From: Formosa sp.
GTDB lineage: Bacteria > Bacteroidota > Bacteroidia > Flavobacteriales > Flavobacteriaceae
DNA length: 53,232 bases
Assembly: GCA_002698705.1 (NCBI GenBank)
Contig: NZZM01000030.1
Span: 5,403 to 58,634, forward strand
Direction: 5' to 3'
Every line of letters starts with the position of its first letter. The stretch's first letter is position 1. Positions 9,244-18,508 of this stretch are shown in pieces. The notes under the pieces were generated by a model. That model did no database searches. It worked only from the letters and a program-made list of their open reading frames with translations, and was not told the DNA's origin. Both the position numbers and the translations under genes were made by a program.

Positions 9244-10689
9244 TTAATTATTTTTTGAGTAGCCAATTGCTTTTCCTTTTAGGGTAGCACTGGTACATTT
9301 TCTAATTTTTACACTAACAAAATCTCCAATATTATAATTTTCTTTTGGAAATACAACTGTCGTATTTTGGGGGTTGCGTCCAGACCACTCTTTGTCAGAT
9401 TTTTTGGACTCCTTTTCAATTAGAACTTCAGTTGTTTTACCAATGAATTCTTTTGTCCTTTCCAAGCTGTGTTGTTGCTGTAAATCAACAACTTCTTGTA
9501 ATCGACGTTTTTTTATTTTATCATTTACATCGTCTTTTAGTTTCCTTGCAGCTAAAGTTCCTGGGCGTTCAGAATATTTGAACATATAGCCAAAACTATA
9601 TTTAACGCTTTGCATCAGACTAATTGTCTCTTTATGATCTTGTTCGGTTTCAGTAGGGAATCCACAAATTAAATCATGTGAAATCGCACAGTCTGGAATA
9701 TATTTTTTGACATTAGATATTAGTTTAAAATAATCTTCTCTTGAATGTTGACGATTCATAGCCTTTAAGATTCTATTGCTTCCACTTTGGACTGGTAAAT
9801 GGATATAATTACAAATATTTTTATAACTGGCCATGGTCTTAATCACCTCTAGAGACATATCTTGAGGATTGGAAGTCGAAAAGCGAAATCGCATTTTTGG
9901 TTGTGCCCTTGCACACAAACTTAAAAGATTTGCAAAATTTATAGCTGTTGCTTTTTGAATGTCAGACGAATTCCTGAAATCTTTTTTTAAACCACCACCA
10001 TACCACAAATAACTATCTACATTTTGACCTAATAAAGTAACTTCTTTAAAGCCCTTAATCGATAAATCCTTAATTTCTTTAATAATACTTTGTGGGTCAC
10101 GACTTCTTTCTCGACCTCTGGTGAAGGGAACCACACAAAAAGTACACATGTTATCACAGCCCCGAGTAATTGATACAAAAGCCGTAACTCCATTGGAGTT
10201 TAACCTCACAGGTGCTATGTCTCCATAGGTCTCTTCTTTGGAGAGAACTACATTTACGGCATTGTGGCCATCCTCAACTTCTAATAAAAGATTCGGAAGA
10301 TCTTTGTAAGCATCAGGGCCAACTACTAAGTCTACAATTTTCTCCTCTTCTAAAAATTTACTTTTTAGCCGCTCAGCCATGCAACCCAGAACTCCAACTT
10401 TCATTTTTGGATTTTGCCGTTTTACAGCGTTGTATTTTTCAAGACGTTTTCTGACAGTTTGCTCAGCTTTATCTCTTATTGAACAGGTATTTACAAGAAC
10501 TAAATCCGCTTCTTCAAGCTTAGACGTAGTGTTAAAGCCTTCTTTGCTTAATATAGAAGCTACAATTTCGCTATCACTGAAATTCATCTGGCAGCCATAA
10601 CTCTCAATGAATAATTTTTTTTTGTTTCCTTGCTTTGATAGCAATTTTAGTGTAGTACCTTGTTTAGATTCAATTATTGCTTTACTCAT
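9244..10689 (-). CDS. miaB: tRNA-2-methylthio-N6-dimethylallyladenosine synthase MiaB, 481 aa
   Basis: MiaB is a radical-SAM methylthiotransferase that adds the 2-methylthio group to i6A37 of tRNAs reading U-starting codons. The N-terminal UPF0004 domain has the cluster cysteines in SYGCQMNFSDSEIV, NTCSIRDKAEQ and GVLGCMAERLK. The radical-SAM CxxxCxxC is in ITRGCDNMCTFCVVPFTRG. A TRAM domain closes the protein (KIRKCTSATLKGKAIGY). I chose the ATG with complement at 10687-10689. The frame is open to 10758, but a strong -7 element (10720-10727) lies inside that extension and would be upstream of the real start. It heads the leftward operon to secG. The identification is certain. Confidence 0.97.
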   Translation of the reverse strand: MSKAIIESKQGTTLKLLSKQGNKKKLFIESYGCQMNFSDSEIVASILSKEGFNTTSKLEEADLVLVNTCSIRDKAEQTVRKRLEKYNAVKRQNPKMKVGVLGCMAERLKSKFLEEEKIVDLVVGPDAYKDLPNLLLEVEDGHNAVNVVLSKEETYGDIAPVRLNSNGVTAFVSITRGCDNMCTFCVVPFTRGRERSRDPQSIIKEIKDLSIKGFKEVTLLGQNVDSYLWYGGGLKKDFRNSSDIQKATAINFANLLSLCARAQPKMRFRFSTSNPQDMSLEVIKTMASYKNICNYIHLPVQSGSNRILKAMNRQHSREDYFKLISNVKKYIPDCAISHDLICGFPTETEQDHKETISLMQSVKYSFGYMFKYSERPGTLAARKLKDDVNDKIKKRRLQEVVDLQQQHSLERTKEFIGKTTEVLIEKESKKSDKEWSGRNPQNTTVVFPKENYNIGDFVSVKIRKCTSATLKGKAIGYSKNN

Positions 10690-10719
10690 AAATGTATTAT
10701 TCTTTAACAAAAGGATTGA

Positions 10720-10727
10720 CAAATATA
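10720..10727 (-). promoter_or_regulatory. miaB promoter -7 element (TATATTTG)
   Basis: The complement of CAAATATA reads TATATTTG, a perfect match to the Bacteroidota -7 consensus TAnnTTTG, placed 30 bases before the chosen miaB ATG. No good TTTG -33 box is present at the usual distance. Instead the inverted repeat ATGACA-CAT-TGTCAT (10744-10758) ends 16 bases upstream of it. Confidence 0.6.
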
Positions 10728-11070
10728 CTATTTTTTCTATTTTATGACACATTGTCATGCGTAAAATTATTTAAAACTATGATTACAACTTCTTATCAGT
10801 TAATAGTAACAAATAATTTTTTACATATTCAGAAATAAACTGCTAAAACATACATCATTATTGGTGTAGTTTTAATTTTTTGAATAAATAACTTCATATT
10901 TTATATCATTTAATAATCAAAATACAGTTTAATCAAATTAACTTTATGTTTGGTTAACTACTTGGTTATCAGGTATTTGTTAATATTTTTTCGCAATATT
11001 ATGATAAAAAAAATTAAGGCTCATTTTCAATTTTGGGAAAAATTTAAAAACTACAATCGAAAAAATCAGC

Positions 11071-11078
11071 TACATTTG
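11071..11078 (+). promoter_or_regulatory. topA promoter -7 element (TACATTTG)
   Basis: TACATTTG matches the Bacteroidota -7 consensus exactly and lies 19 bases before the topA ATG, giving a short leader. A convincing TTTG at -33 was not found; the nearest candidate is a TTTA about 24 bases upstream. Confidence 0.5.
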
Positions 11079-11097
11079 TTCCCTTAATACATTAAAA

Positions 11098-13578
11098 ATG
11101 GCCAAAAATCTTGTTATAGTGGAATCGCCTGCTAAGGCAAAAACAATCGAAAAATTTTTAGGTAAAGAATTTAAAGTTGCATCTAGTTTTGGGCATATTG
11201 CTGACCTTCCTTCAAAAGAACTGGGAGTTAATGTAGAGGGTGACTTTTCTCCAAAATATGAAGTTACAAAAGACAAGAAACCTGTTGTTAAATTGCTTAA
11301 GGACTTGGCTAAAAAAGCAGAAATAGTTTGGTTAGCAAGTGATGAAGATCGAGAAGGGGAAGCTATTGCCTGGCATTTAGCTCAAACTTTAAAGCTTGAT
11401 AAGTCAAAAACTAAACGTATTGTTTTTCATGAAATAACCAAATCAGCTATTGACAAGGCAGTACAAAATCCACGTAATATAGATTATGATTTGGTGGATG
11501 CCCAGCAAGCAAGACGTGTATTGGACAGGATAGTCGGATATGAGCTTTCACCAGTTTTGTGGCGAAAAGTTAAAGGTGGACTCTCAGCTGGTCGTGTCCA
11601 ATCAGTCTCTGTAAGACTAATTGTTGAGAGAGAACGAGAGATTATAGCATTTGAACCCATTCCATCTTTCAAAGTAGAAGCTAAATTTATAAACTCAAAG
11701 GGGCAGTCTTTTAAAGCTAAATTACCTAAGTCTTTTCAAACAGAATTAGAAGCAAAATCTTTTTTAAATCAAAATATAAATGCTGCTTTCTTCATTTCAG
11801 CTTTAGATAAAAAGCCTGCAAAAAAATCTCCTGCTCCACCATTTACAACATCTACTTTGCAACAAGAAGCTGCAAGGAAATTATATTTTTCCGTAAGTAA
11901 GACAATGAATATTGCTCAACGTTTGTATGAAGCTGGTTTAATCACTTATATGCGTACTGACAGTGTAAATTTATCACAAGAAGCAAGAAACTCAGCTGCA
12001 AAAGAAATTAATTCATCATATGGACAAAATTACAGTACGCCTAGAAATTTTAAAGGTAAAAGTAAAGGCGCACAGGAAGCTCATGAGGCTATTAGACCAA
12101 CTAATTTCTCAAGTCATTCAATTAATGCCGAACGAGATCAAGTTAGACTTTATGAGCTAATTTGGAGACGTGCCATTGCCTCTCAAATGAGTGAAGCAAA
12201 ATTAGAACGTACCAATGTAAAAGTAGCTACACAACAGCATGATAAGATTTTTACTGCAACTGGCGAAGTCATTACTTTTGACGGATTTTTAAAAGTTTAT
12301 TTGGAAGGTACTGATGAAGAAAATATAGATCAAGAAGGAATGTTACCAGCTATGGAGGTAAATGAACCCTTGACAAATAACACTATCATAGCAACTGAGC
12401 GTTTTTCAAGAGCACCTTATCGTTTTACAGAAGCGTCATTAGTAAAGAAGCTAGAGGAGTTAGGTATTGGACGGCCTTCAACTTATGCACCAACAATTTC
12501 AACAATTCAAAATAGAAAATATATTGAAAAGGGAGTTGTGGATGGTCAAGATAGGAGTTACTCAGTAATATCTTTAGAAAACAGTAAAATAAGTGAGAAA
12601 ATTAATTCTGAAAAATATGGGTCCGATAAAGGTAAATTAGTCCCTACTGACATTGGAATGATTGTTACTGATTTCTTGGTTAATCACTTTAAAGATATAT
12701 TAGATTATAACTTCACTGCAAAGGTTGAAGCTGATTTTGATGATATTGCTACTGGTAAAGCTGATTGGACTGATGTAATGAAACATTTTTATGGAAATTT
12801 TCATCCACAAGTCGAACATGTACGCCAAAATGCTAATCGTGAGTCTGGTGAACGTATTTTAGGCACAGATCCCTCAACCGGTCGTCAAATTAGCGTTCGT
12901 TTGGGTAAATTTGGCCCTATGGCTCAAATAGGTACAATTGATGATGAGGAAAAACAAGTTTTTGCCAGTGTACCACCCAATATGCAGCTTAGCTCGATTA
13001 ATCTTGAGCAAGTTCTAGATTTGTTCAAACTTCCTAGAGACCTAGGTGTTTACAAAGGAGAAGATATTTTAGTTAATAATGGTCGTTTTGGTCCATATGT
13101 AAGACATGGAAGAAATTTTATTTCTCTACCAAAAGGTGCCGACCCTTTAAGAGTTGAGATGGATGAAGCTATCGAAATTATAGAAGCCAAAGCCAAAGCA
13201 GATGCACCTATATTTGAATACGACGGACTTCCAGTGCAAAAAGGTAAAGGTAGATTTGGTCCTTATATAAAGTGGAATGAAATGTTTATAAATGTCAACA
13301 AAAAATATGACTGGGATAATTTATCTTTTAAAGATATTGAAGCTTTAATCAAAGATAAAATCCAAAAAGAAATCGATAAAATAGTTCAAGACTGGAGTGA
13401 AGAAGGTATTCGTGTTGAAAAAGCTCGTTGGGGAAGACATAATATTATCAAGGGGAAAATTAAAATTGAACTTCCAAAAACAATTGATGCTCAAAAACTT
13501 ACTTTAGATGAGGTCAAGTCAATAATTGAAAAAAACAGCTCTAAAAAAGCCTCAAAAAGCCGAAATAAAAAGAAATAG
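11098..13578 (+). CDS. topA: DNA topoisomerase I (type IA), 826 aa
   Basis: The enzyme relaxes negative supercoils by single-strand passage. The N-terminal TOPRIM domain shows VIVESPAKAKTIEKFLG (about 5-21) and the metal-binding DEDREGEAIAWH (about 82-93). The active-site tyrosine is Tyr284 in AGLITYMRTDSVNLS. GIGRPSTYAPTISTIQNR follows near residue 460. The C-terminus lacks the Cys4 zinc ribbons of E. coli TopA. In their place it has repeats with GRFGPYVRHG and GRFGPYIKWN (about 660-730) and a Lys-rich tail (NSSKKASKSRNKKK), as usual in Bacteroidota. It is followed three bases later by the arginase-fold gene. The identification is certain. Confidence 0.99.
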   Translation: MAKNLVIVESPAKAKTIEKFLGKEFKVASSFGHIADLPSKELGVNVEGDFSPKYEVTKDKKPVVKLLKDLAKKAEIVWLASDEDREGEAIAWHLAQTLKLDKSKTKRIVFHEITKSAIDKAVQNPRNIDYDLVDAQQARRVLDRIVGYELSPVLWRKVKGGLSAGRVQSVSVRLIVEREREIIAFEPIPSFKVEAKFINSKGQSFKAKLPKSFQTELEAKSFLNQNINAAFFISALDKKPAKKSPAPPFTTSTLQQEAARKLYFSVSKTMNIAQRLYEAGLITYMRTDSVNLSQEARNSAAKEINSSYGQNYSTPRNFKGKSKGAQEAHEAIRPTNFSSHSINAERDQVRLYELIWRRAIASQMSEAKLERTNVKVATQQHDKIFTATGEVITFDGFLKVYLEGTDEENIDQEGMLPAMEVNEPLTNNTIIATERFSRAPYRFTEASLVKKLEELGIGRPSTYAPTISTIQNRKYIEKGVVDGQDRSYSVISLENSKISEKINSEKYGSDKGKLVPTDIGMIVTDFLVNHFKDILDYNFTAKVEADFDDIATGKADWTDVMKHFYGNFHPQVEHVRQNANRESGERILGTDPSTGRQISVRLGKFGPMAQIGTIDDEEKQVFASVPPNMQLSSINLEQVLDLFKLPRDLGVYKGEDILVNNGRFGPYVRHGRNFISLPKGADPLRVEMDEAIEIIEAKAKADAPIFEYDGLPVQKGKGRFGPYIKWNEMFINVNKKYDWDNLSFKDIEALIKDKIQKEIDKIVQDWSEEGIRVEKARWGRHNIIKGKIKIELPKTIDAQKLTLDEVKSIIEKNSSKKASKSRNKKK

Positions 13579-13581
13579 ATA

Positions 13582-14739
13582 ATGAACTACGATTTACTAT
13601 CTCCAATTTCTGATAGACTTGTTGAAGATGTGAAATTATCTCATTTTCAAACATTTGGAAGAAATCTGAAGCTTCACACATCTGAAATTATTCCAAATTT
13701 AGATAAAATAGATATTGCTATTGTAGGTGTTTTAGATTATAGAAACTCTGAACATCATTTGGATAATGAGTCTAATATTAATGAAATCAGGAGGTCTCTT
13801 TATGCGCTTTTTCCTGGAAATTGGACTAGCAATATTGCTGACCTGGGAGATATAATAATTGGACAGCGAGTAGAGGATACATATTTTGCCGTTTCAGAAA
13901 TTGTCAGCTACCTTTTAAAAAATAATATAATTCCTTTAATAATTGGAGGAAGTCAGGACATTACTTATGCCGCATACAGGGCTTATGATAATGTAAAGCC
14001 TATGGTAAATATCATAAACATCGATAAGAGTTTTGACTTAGGAGATTCATCAAAACCAATTTCAAATAATAATTATGTAGGGAAAATTGTTTTAGAAAAG
14101 CCCTATAATTTGTTTAATTACACTGTTATGGGTTTTCAAACCTATTTTAATTCTCAAGAAGAAATCGATCTAATGGAGAAATTATATTTTGAGTATTTCC
14201 GTTTAGGAGATTTAAATAATGACATTAAATTTGTAGAGCCATCAATGCGTGACGCAGATTTAGTAACTTTTGACTTGAGTTCTGTAAAATCGTCTGAAGT
14301 TAGTATTAAACAAAAATTCTCTCCAAATGGGTTTAACGGTCGTGAAATTTGTGCCATATCGAGGTATGCAGGGATAAGTAATAAAGTTTCCTCATTTGGT
14401 ATTTATGAATATAAATCTTCCATTGTAGATGATGCTACTACAATGTTGATATCGCAAATGATTTGGTATTTTATTGAAGGATTTAATTGCAGAGTTAAAG
14501 ACGATAATTTCGAAAATCCAGATGAATTTAATAAGTATATTGTTTTGGTTGAAGAGCAGGAATTGGTTTTTTACAAAAGTTTAAAGACAGGTCGTTGGTG
14601 GGTAGAAACTTTATTTTTATCGAAACCACACACTAAAAAAACTAAACACACGTTATTAGCTTGTATGAAATCTGATTACGATAATGCTGTTGGAGGAAAT
14701 ATACCTGAACGATGGTACAAAGCGTACAAAAAAAATTGA
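13582..14739 (+). CDS. Arginase/formimidoylglutamase-fold protein with degenerate metal site, 385 aa
   Basis: The protein has the ureohydrolase (arginase) fold but lacks key Mn2+ ligands. The usual GG(D/G)H loop reads GGSQD (122-126), with Gln125 in place of the metal histidine. The usual DAHxD reads DKSFD (148-152), with Ser150 for the histidine. The SxDxD motif reads TFDLS, keeping Asp231 but with Ser233 for the second aspartate. Three of six ligands are therefore replaced, so hydrolysis of guanidino or formimino groups is doubtful. Homologues are commonly labelled formimidoylglutamase. No other histidine-degradation gene is present. It lies 3 bases after topA and 118 bases before gldK, with no terminator between, which hints at a role linked to gliding or type IX secretion. 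That link is inference from position only. Confidence 0.85.
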   Translation: MNYDLLSPISDRLVEDVKLSHFQTFGRNLKLHTSEIIPNLDKIDIAIVGVLDYRNSEHHLDNESNINEIRRSLYALFPGNWTSNIADLGDIIIGQRVEDTYFAVSEIVSYLLKNNIIPLIIGGSQDITYAAYRAYDNVKPMVNIINIDKSFDLGDSSKPISNNNYVGKIVLEKPYNLFNYTVMGFQTYFNSQEEIDLMEKLYFEYFRLGDLNNDIKFVEPSMRDADLVTFDLSSVKSSEVSIKQKFSPNGFNGREICAISRYAGISNKVSSFGIYEYKSSIVDDATTMLISQMIWYFIEGFNCRVKDDNFENPDEFNKYIVLVEEQELVFYKSLKTGRWWVETLFLSKPHTKKTKHTLLACMKSDYDNAVGGNIPERWYKAYKKN

Positions 14740-14857
14740 AATTTAGTTTTTGTTTTATTTAAGAATAATAAACTAAAAAAAGTTGTAATTTTAAAAATAT
14801 ATAAATAAGTTTACGGACTTTTATAAAAATTGGTTATTTGACCCCGAAATTTACATT

Positions 14858-16225
14858 ATGAAGAAAATCATATTTTTAACATTAGCTTCAATAATTGTTT
14901 TCAGCTGTGGAAGCAAAGATAAAGGTGAGTTAACAGGTGTCAAAGGAAAAGCTTGGCATCCAGAGAAGCCTTATGGGATGAGTCTTATCCCTGGAGGAGC
15001 TTTTGTAATGGGAAAATCTGATGATGATATTGTTGATCTCCAAGATGCTCCAACCCGTACAGTGACTGTTCGTTCATTTTACATGGACGAAACTGAAATC
15101 ACCAATAGTGAATACAGACAATTCGTAGAGTGGGTTAGAGATTCAATTCTTAGACAAAAACTCGCTGAAATGGCAGAACTTGAAGGTAAATCAGAAGAGG
15201 ACGAAGGTATTGGCCAGTATGCTTACGCAGATTCTGGTGAAGAAGAGGATTTGACTCCGTATGAGCGCTACATGTTGGATACCTACGGAGATGATCAGCG
15301 AAAAATAAATAGAGATATCGATCTTGTTTTTGATACCGAAGATTATCCTGACGAACTCTATGCTGAAGTCATGGACGGTATGTATTTACCACCTGATGAA
15401 TGGTATAATGGACAAAGGACTTGGGATGTTAGTCAGTTTGAATTTGAATATACTAATATGGATATTGAAAACGCTGCTGAAAACTCTGCGTCAATTAGTA
15501 GTGGTGAAGTAAAAAGAAGCGAATTTATTTCTAAATATGCCGTTAATGTTTATCCTGATACAACTGTTTGGATAAAAGATTTTAAGTATGCTTATAATGT
15601 GCCAATGCACAATGATTATTTTTGGCATGAGGCATACGGAAATTACCCAGTTGTAGGTATTACATGGGAACAAGCTGATGCTTTTTGTCAATGGAGGACT
15701 ATTTATAAAAACACCTATCAAAAATCAAAAAAGAAACAAAATGTAAATGTTTTCAGACTGCCATCTGAGGCTGAATGGGAATATGCTGCTAGAGGAGGTA
15801 TTGAAGGGGCTGCATTTCCATGGGGAGGTCCTTATGCAAAAAATGATAGAGGATGTTTTTTAGCAAATTTTAAACCACTTAGAGGTAATTATGCGGCAGA
15901 TCAAGCTCTATATACAGTAGAAGCCGATGCATATGAACCCAATGATTATAATCTATACAATATGGCTGGAAATGTTTCTGAATGGGTAAATTCGTCCTAT
16001 GATGCCGCATCATATGAATTCAGTGCTTCATTTAATCCAAATGTAAATAATCCTGATAATCCAATGAAAGTAATTCGTGGAGGTTCTTGGAAAGACGTAC
16101 AATACTTCTTACAAGTAAGTACCCGCGATTACGAGGACGAATCAACTCCAAGGAGCTATATTGGTTTTAGGACTGTTCAGGATTATCTTGGGACTGATGC
16201 AACAGCAAATGCAGCTACTAACTAG
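14858..16225 (+). CDS. gldK: Gliding motility / type IX secretion lipoprotein GldK, 455 aa
   Basis: GldK (PorK) is an outer-membrane lipoprotein that forms the periplasmic ring of the type IX secretion system with GldN. The signal peptide ends in the lipobox VFSC (Cys17). The body is a formylglycine-generating-enzyme-like sulfatase-modifying fold. It starts with GMSLIPGGAFVMG (about 40-52) and ends with YNMAGNVSEWVNSSYD and VIRGGSWKDVQYFL, then GFRTV near residue 440. The enzyme cysteines of true FGE are not evident, as expected for GldK. An acidic insertion (about 100-140, EGKSEEDEGIG) interrupts the fold. It is the first of the gldKLMN genes, in the conserved order. The identification is secure. 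Confidence 0.96.
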   Translation: MKKIIFLTLASIIVFSCGSKDKGELTGVKGKAWHPEKPYGMSLIPGGAFVMGKSDDDIVDLQDAPTRTVTVRSFYMDETEITNSEYRQFVEWVRDSILRQKLAEMAELEGKSEEDEGIGQYAYADSGEEEDLTPYERYMLDTYGDDQRKINRDIDLVFDTEDYPDELYAEVMDGMYLPPDEWYNGQRTWDVSQFEFEYTNMDIENAAENSASISSGEVKRSEFISKYAVNVYPDTTVWIKDFKYAYNVPMHNDYFWHEAYGNYPVVGITWEQADAFCQWRTIYKNTYQKSKKKQNVNVFRLPSEAEWEYAARGGIEGAAFPWGGPYAKNDRGCFLANFKPLRGNYAADQALYTVEADAYEPNDYNLYNMAGNVSEWVNSSYDAASYEFSASFNPNVNNPDNPMKVIRGGSWKDVQYFLQVSTRDYEDESTPRSYIGFRTVQDYLGTDATANAATN

Positions 16226-16272
16226 AAATTATTAGAATTAAAAATTAATTAATATTATTAAAATTTATTATT

Positions 16273-16887
16273 ATGGCAAAAGAAGGTAACATTACTCTCA
16301 CAAATTTGGTCTATGGACTTGGTGCAGCAATTGTAATTATTGGAGCACTTTTTAAAATTCAACATTGGCCTTATGCTAGTATAATTCTTACAACAGGTAT
16401 GATTGTTGAAGCAGGTGTATTTACTTACTCTGCATTTGAAAAGGTTGGTTCTGATTTAGATTGGTCTATTGTTTACCCAGAGCTTTCTGGTGGAAAATCC
16501 AAGGGCGGAAAAAAAGAATCTCCTGAAGGCTTATTGACAAAAAAATTAGATAATCTTTTAAAGGAAGCTAAAATTGATGGAGCTCTTGTAAAAAGTTTAG
16601 GAGAAAACATAAAGAATTTAAATGCAACTGCTTCTTCTATGGACGGTTCTGCTGGGGCAACCAACAGGTATAGTGAGCAAATGACTGAAGCAACTAAGGC
16701 AATGAAAGATATTAATGTTCTTTACAAAGCACAAATGGAAAGTGCAGCAAAACAAGCTGAGATTAATGCAGAATCTATCGAGAATGCTACTAAGTTAAAA
16801 GAGCAGATGGAATCCCTTGCTTCTAATTTATCTTCTTTAAATGGGGTTTATGGAGGTATGTTGTCAGCAATGAACAAAAAAAGCTAA
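16273..16887 (+). CDS. gldL: Gliding motility / T9SS motor protein GldL, 204 aa
   Basis: GldL (PorL) is the inner-membrane stator-like subunit that, with GldM, converts proton-motive force into the movement that drives type IX secretion and gliding. Two transmembrane helices are visible (about 9-27 and 35-54) with a short LFKIQHWPYAS loop. Lys28, His31 and the membrane-embedded Glu46 match the residues known as Lys27, His30 and Glu49 in the Flavobacterium johnsoniae protein; Glu49 is proposed for the proton path. The inter-helix loop is about four residues shorter here. The rest is a Lys/Glu-rich coiled coil in the cytoplasm (about 90-190). It sits 47 bases after gldK and 45 before gldM. Confidence 0.96.
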   Translation: MAKEGNITLTNLVYGLGAAIVIIGALFKIQHWPYASIILTTGMIVEAGVFTYSAFEKVGSDLDWSIVYPELSGGKSKGGKKESPEGLLTKKLDNLLKEAKIDGALVKSLGENIKNLNATASSMDGSAGATNRYSEQMTEATKAMKDINVLYKAQMESAAKQAEINAESIENATKLKEQMESLASNLSSLNGVYGGMLSAMNKKS

Positions 16888-16932
16888 TTAATTTTTACTA
16901 ATTAATTTTAATTTAAAAAAAAACTAAAAATT

Positions 16933-18504
16933 ATGGCAGGAGGAAAATTATCTGCAAGGCAGAAAATGATTAATTTAATGTACTTAGTTTTCATAGCTAT
17001 GATGGCTATGCAAATGTCAAAAGAAGTATTAACTGCTTTTGGAAATATGGAGATTAAATTTGCCGAATCTAATGCAATAACAACAGAGACCAATGAAGCT
17101 CTTTTAGCTAATCTTTTAGTCAAAGCTGAAGAAAAACCCTTAGAATTTGCTGTCGCAGCTAATAACGCTCAGCTAGTTAGTACATTTTCTGATGAATTCT
17201 ACAGGTATATTGAGACTTTAAAAAATGATCTTTTAAAGGCTGGTGATTACAATGTCGACCCCGAAACAGGACAATTAGATTTCGAAAAAATGGAAAAGAC
17301 AGATATTTTAGATGATTTATGGTTTTCTGGAGATCGATTGACTAAAGAAGGTGCTGTAGTAATGGGTAAAATAGATGAATACAAATCTAGTATTAGAGAA
17401 GTATTAGGAGCTGATGTGAAGTATAAAAAAGCTTTGGAAACTTTTGAAAATAGATTTAATACTGAACAAGTTTACAACAAAAGAGCCGAAACCAAACAAG
17501 ATTGGTTGTATTATAATTACCAAGGCTTCCCTGCTGTTGCCTCTTACACAAAATTAACAGCTATGCAAAATGATGTTAAAGTCACTGAGGCAAGTTTGTT
17601 TAATTTATTTTTAGGAAACACCCTCACTGAGGCTGTAACTTTAAAAAACTATCAAGCTATTGTCTTGGCTGAAAAATCAGCATTCTTTGCAGGTGAGAAG
17701 TTTCAAGGCAAAGTAGTACTTGGTAAGTATGCCAATGTAACTCCTACCAAATTGGTTGTTCAAGGGAAAGAAATAAATATTGCTAATGCTATTGATGATA
17801 CTGGTGCAGCAACTCTAGATTTTAATGTTGGAAATGTAGGTGAGAAAACATTAAATGGTCAATTTACATTTTTGGAAGATGGTAAACCACTTGAAATTCC
17901 AATCGTTGGGAATTATGTAGTTGTACCAAAACCTAACGAAGCTTCTGTTGCTGCTGATAAAATGAATGTCGTTTACCGAGGTTTACCTAATCCACTTACA
18001 ATTTCTGTTCCAGGTGTTTCAAACAATGATGTTTCGGTAAGTGCTGCTGGTCTAGTTAAAGTTGGCAATGGTAAATACAACTTAACCCCAAAAACTGGAA
18101 GTGAGGTTATTGTTAAGGTTAATGCCAAACTAGAGGGTGGAACACAAATAAATGATAGTAAAGTATTCAGAATTAAAGATTTACCGAAGCCTATTGGTAA
18201 TATTGCAGGTATTTCTAGTGGTTCTTTAAATAAAAATGATATCACATCATCCAAAGTAATAGCTGAATTTAGAGATTTTCCATATGATTTAAATGTTAGA
18301 GTAACAGGATTTGTTGTCAACATTTCTGGAAAAGCTCCGGTAACTGTTACGGGTCAATATTTAAGCCCTGAAGCCAAGGCTGCAGTTAACTCATCTAGAA
18401 AAGGATCAATGATTACGATAACAGATATAAAAACTCGTTTAGAAGGTTTAACAAGCGTATCTTTAAAAGAGCCAACCCCAATATCTGTTAAATTAAAAAA
18501 TTAA
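16933..18504 (+). CDS. gldM: Gliding motility / T9SS motor protein GldM, 523 aa
   Basis: GldM (PorM) spans the inner membrane once and extends through the periplasm to the GldKN ring, transmitting motor movement. The N-terminus MAGGKLSARQKMINLMYLV contains the conserved Arg9 thought to pair with the GldL glutamate, followed by the single transmembrane helix (about 14-30) and SKEVLTAFG. The periplasmic part (about 35-523) is beta-rich and divides into the four known domains. The last carries VRVTGFVVNISGKAPVTVTG near 455-475. The length is close to the family norm (about 515). It is four bases from gldN, so the two are tightly co-translated. The identification is secure. Confidence 0.97.
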   Translation: MAGGKLSARQKMINLMYLVFIAMMAMQMSKEVLTAFGNMEIKFAESNAITTETNEALLANLLVKAEEKPLEFAVAANNAQLVSTFSDEFYRYIETLKNDLLKAGDYNVDPETGQLDFEKMEKTDILDDLWFSGDRLTKEGAVVMGKIDEYKSSIREVLGADVKYKKALETFENRFNTEQVYNKRAETKQDWLYYNYQGFPAVASYTKLTAMQNDVKVTEASLFNLFLGNTLTEAVTLKNYQAIVLAEKSAFFAGEKFQGKVVLGKYANVTPTKLVVQGKEINIANAIDDTGAATLDFNVGNVGEKTLNGQFTFLEDGKPLEIPIVGNYVVVPKPNEASVAADKMNVVYRGLPNPLTISVPGVSNNDVSVSAAGLVKVGNGKYNLTPKTGSEVIVKVNAKLEGGTQINDSKVFRIKDLPKPIGNIAGISSGSLNKNDITSSKVIAEFRDFPYDLNVRVTGFVVNISGKAPVTVTGQYLSPEAKAAVNSSRKGSMITITDIKTRLEGLTSVSLKEPTPISVKLKN

Positions 18505-18508
18505 TTCT

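Larger units (their letters stand above)
10690..11097. other. Divergent intergenic region between miaB and topA (408 bases)
   Basis: This AT-rich stretch contains no open frame with coding character and no tRNA-like or ncRNA fold that I can recognise. It holds the miaB -7 element near 10720 with an inverted repeat at 10744-10758. Three TTNGTTA-like boxes lie at about 10949-10958, 10961-10970 and 10975-10984, and the topA -7 element is at 11071-11078. Confidence 0.6.

Noticed and set aside
10690-10758. Longer miaB N-terminus (23 extra residues)
   Set aside because: A strong -7 promoter element lies inside the extension and the family N-terminus begins at the later ATG.
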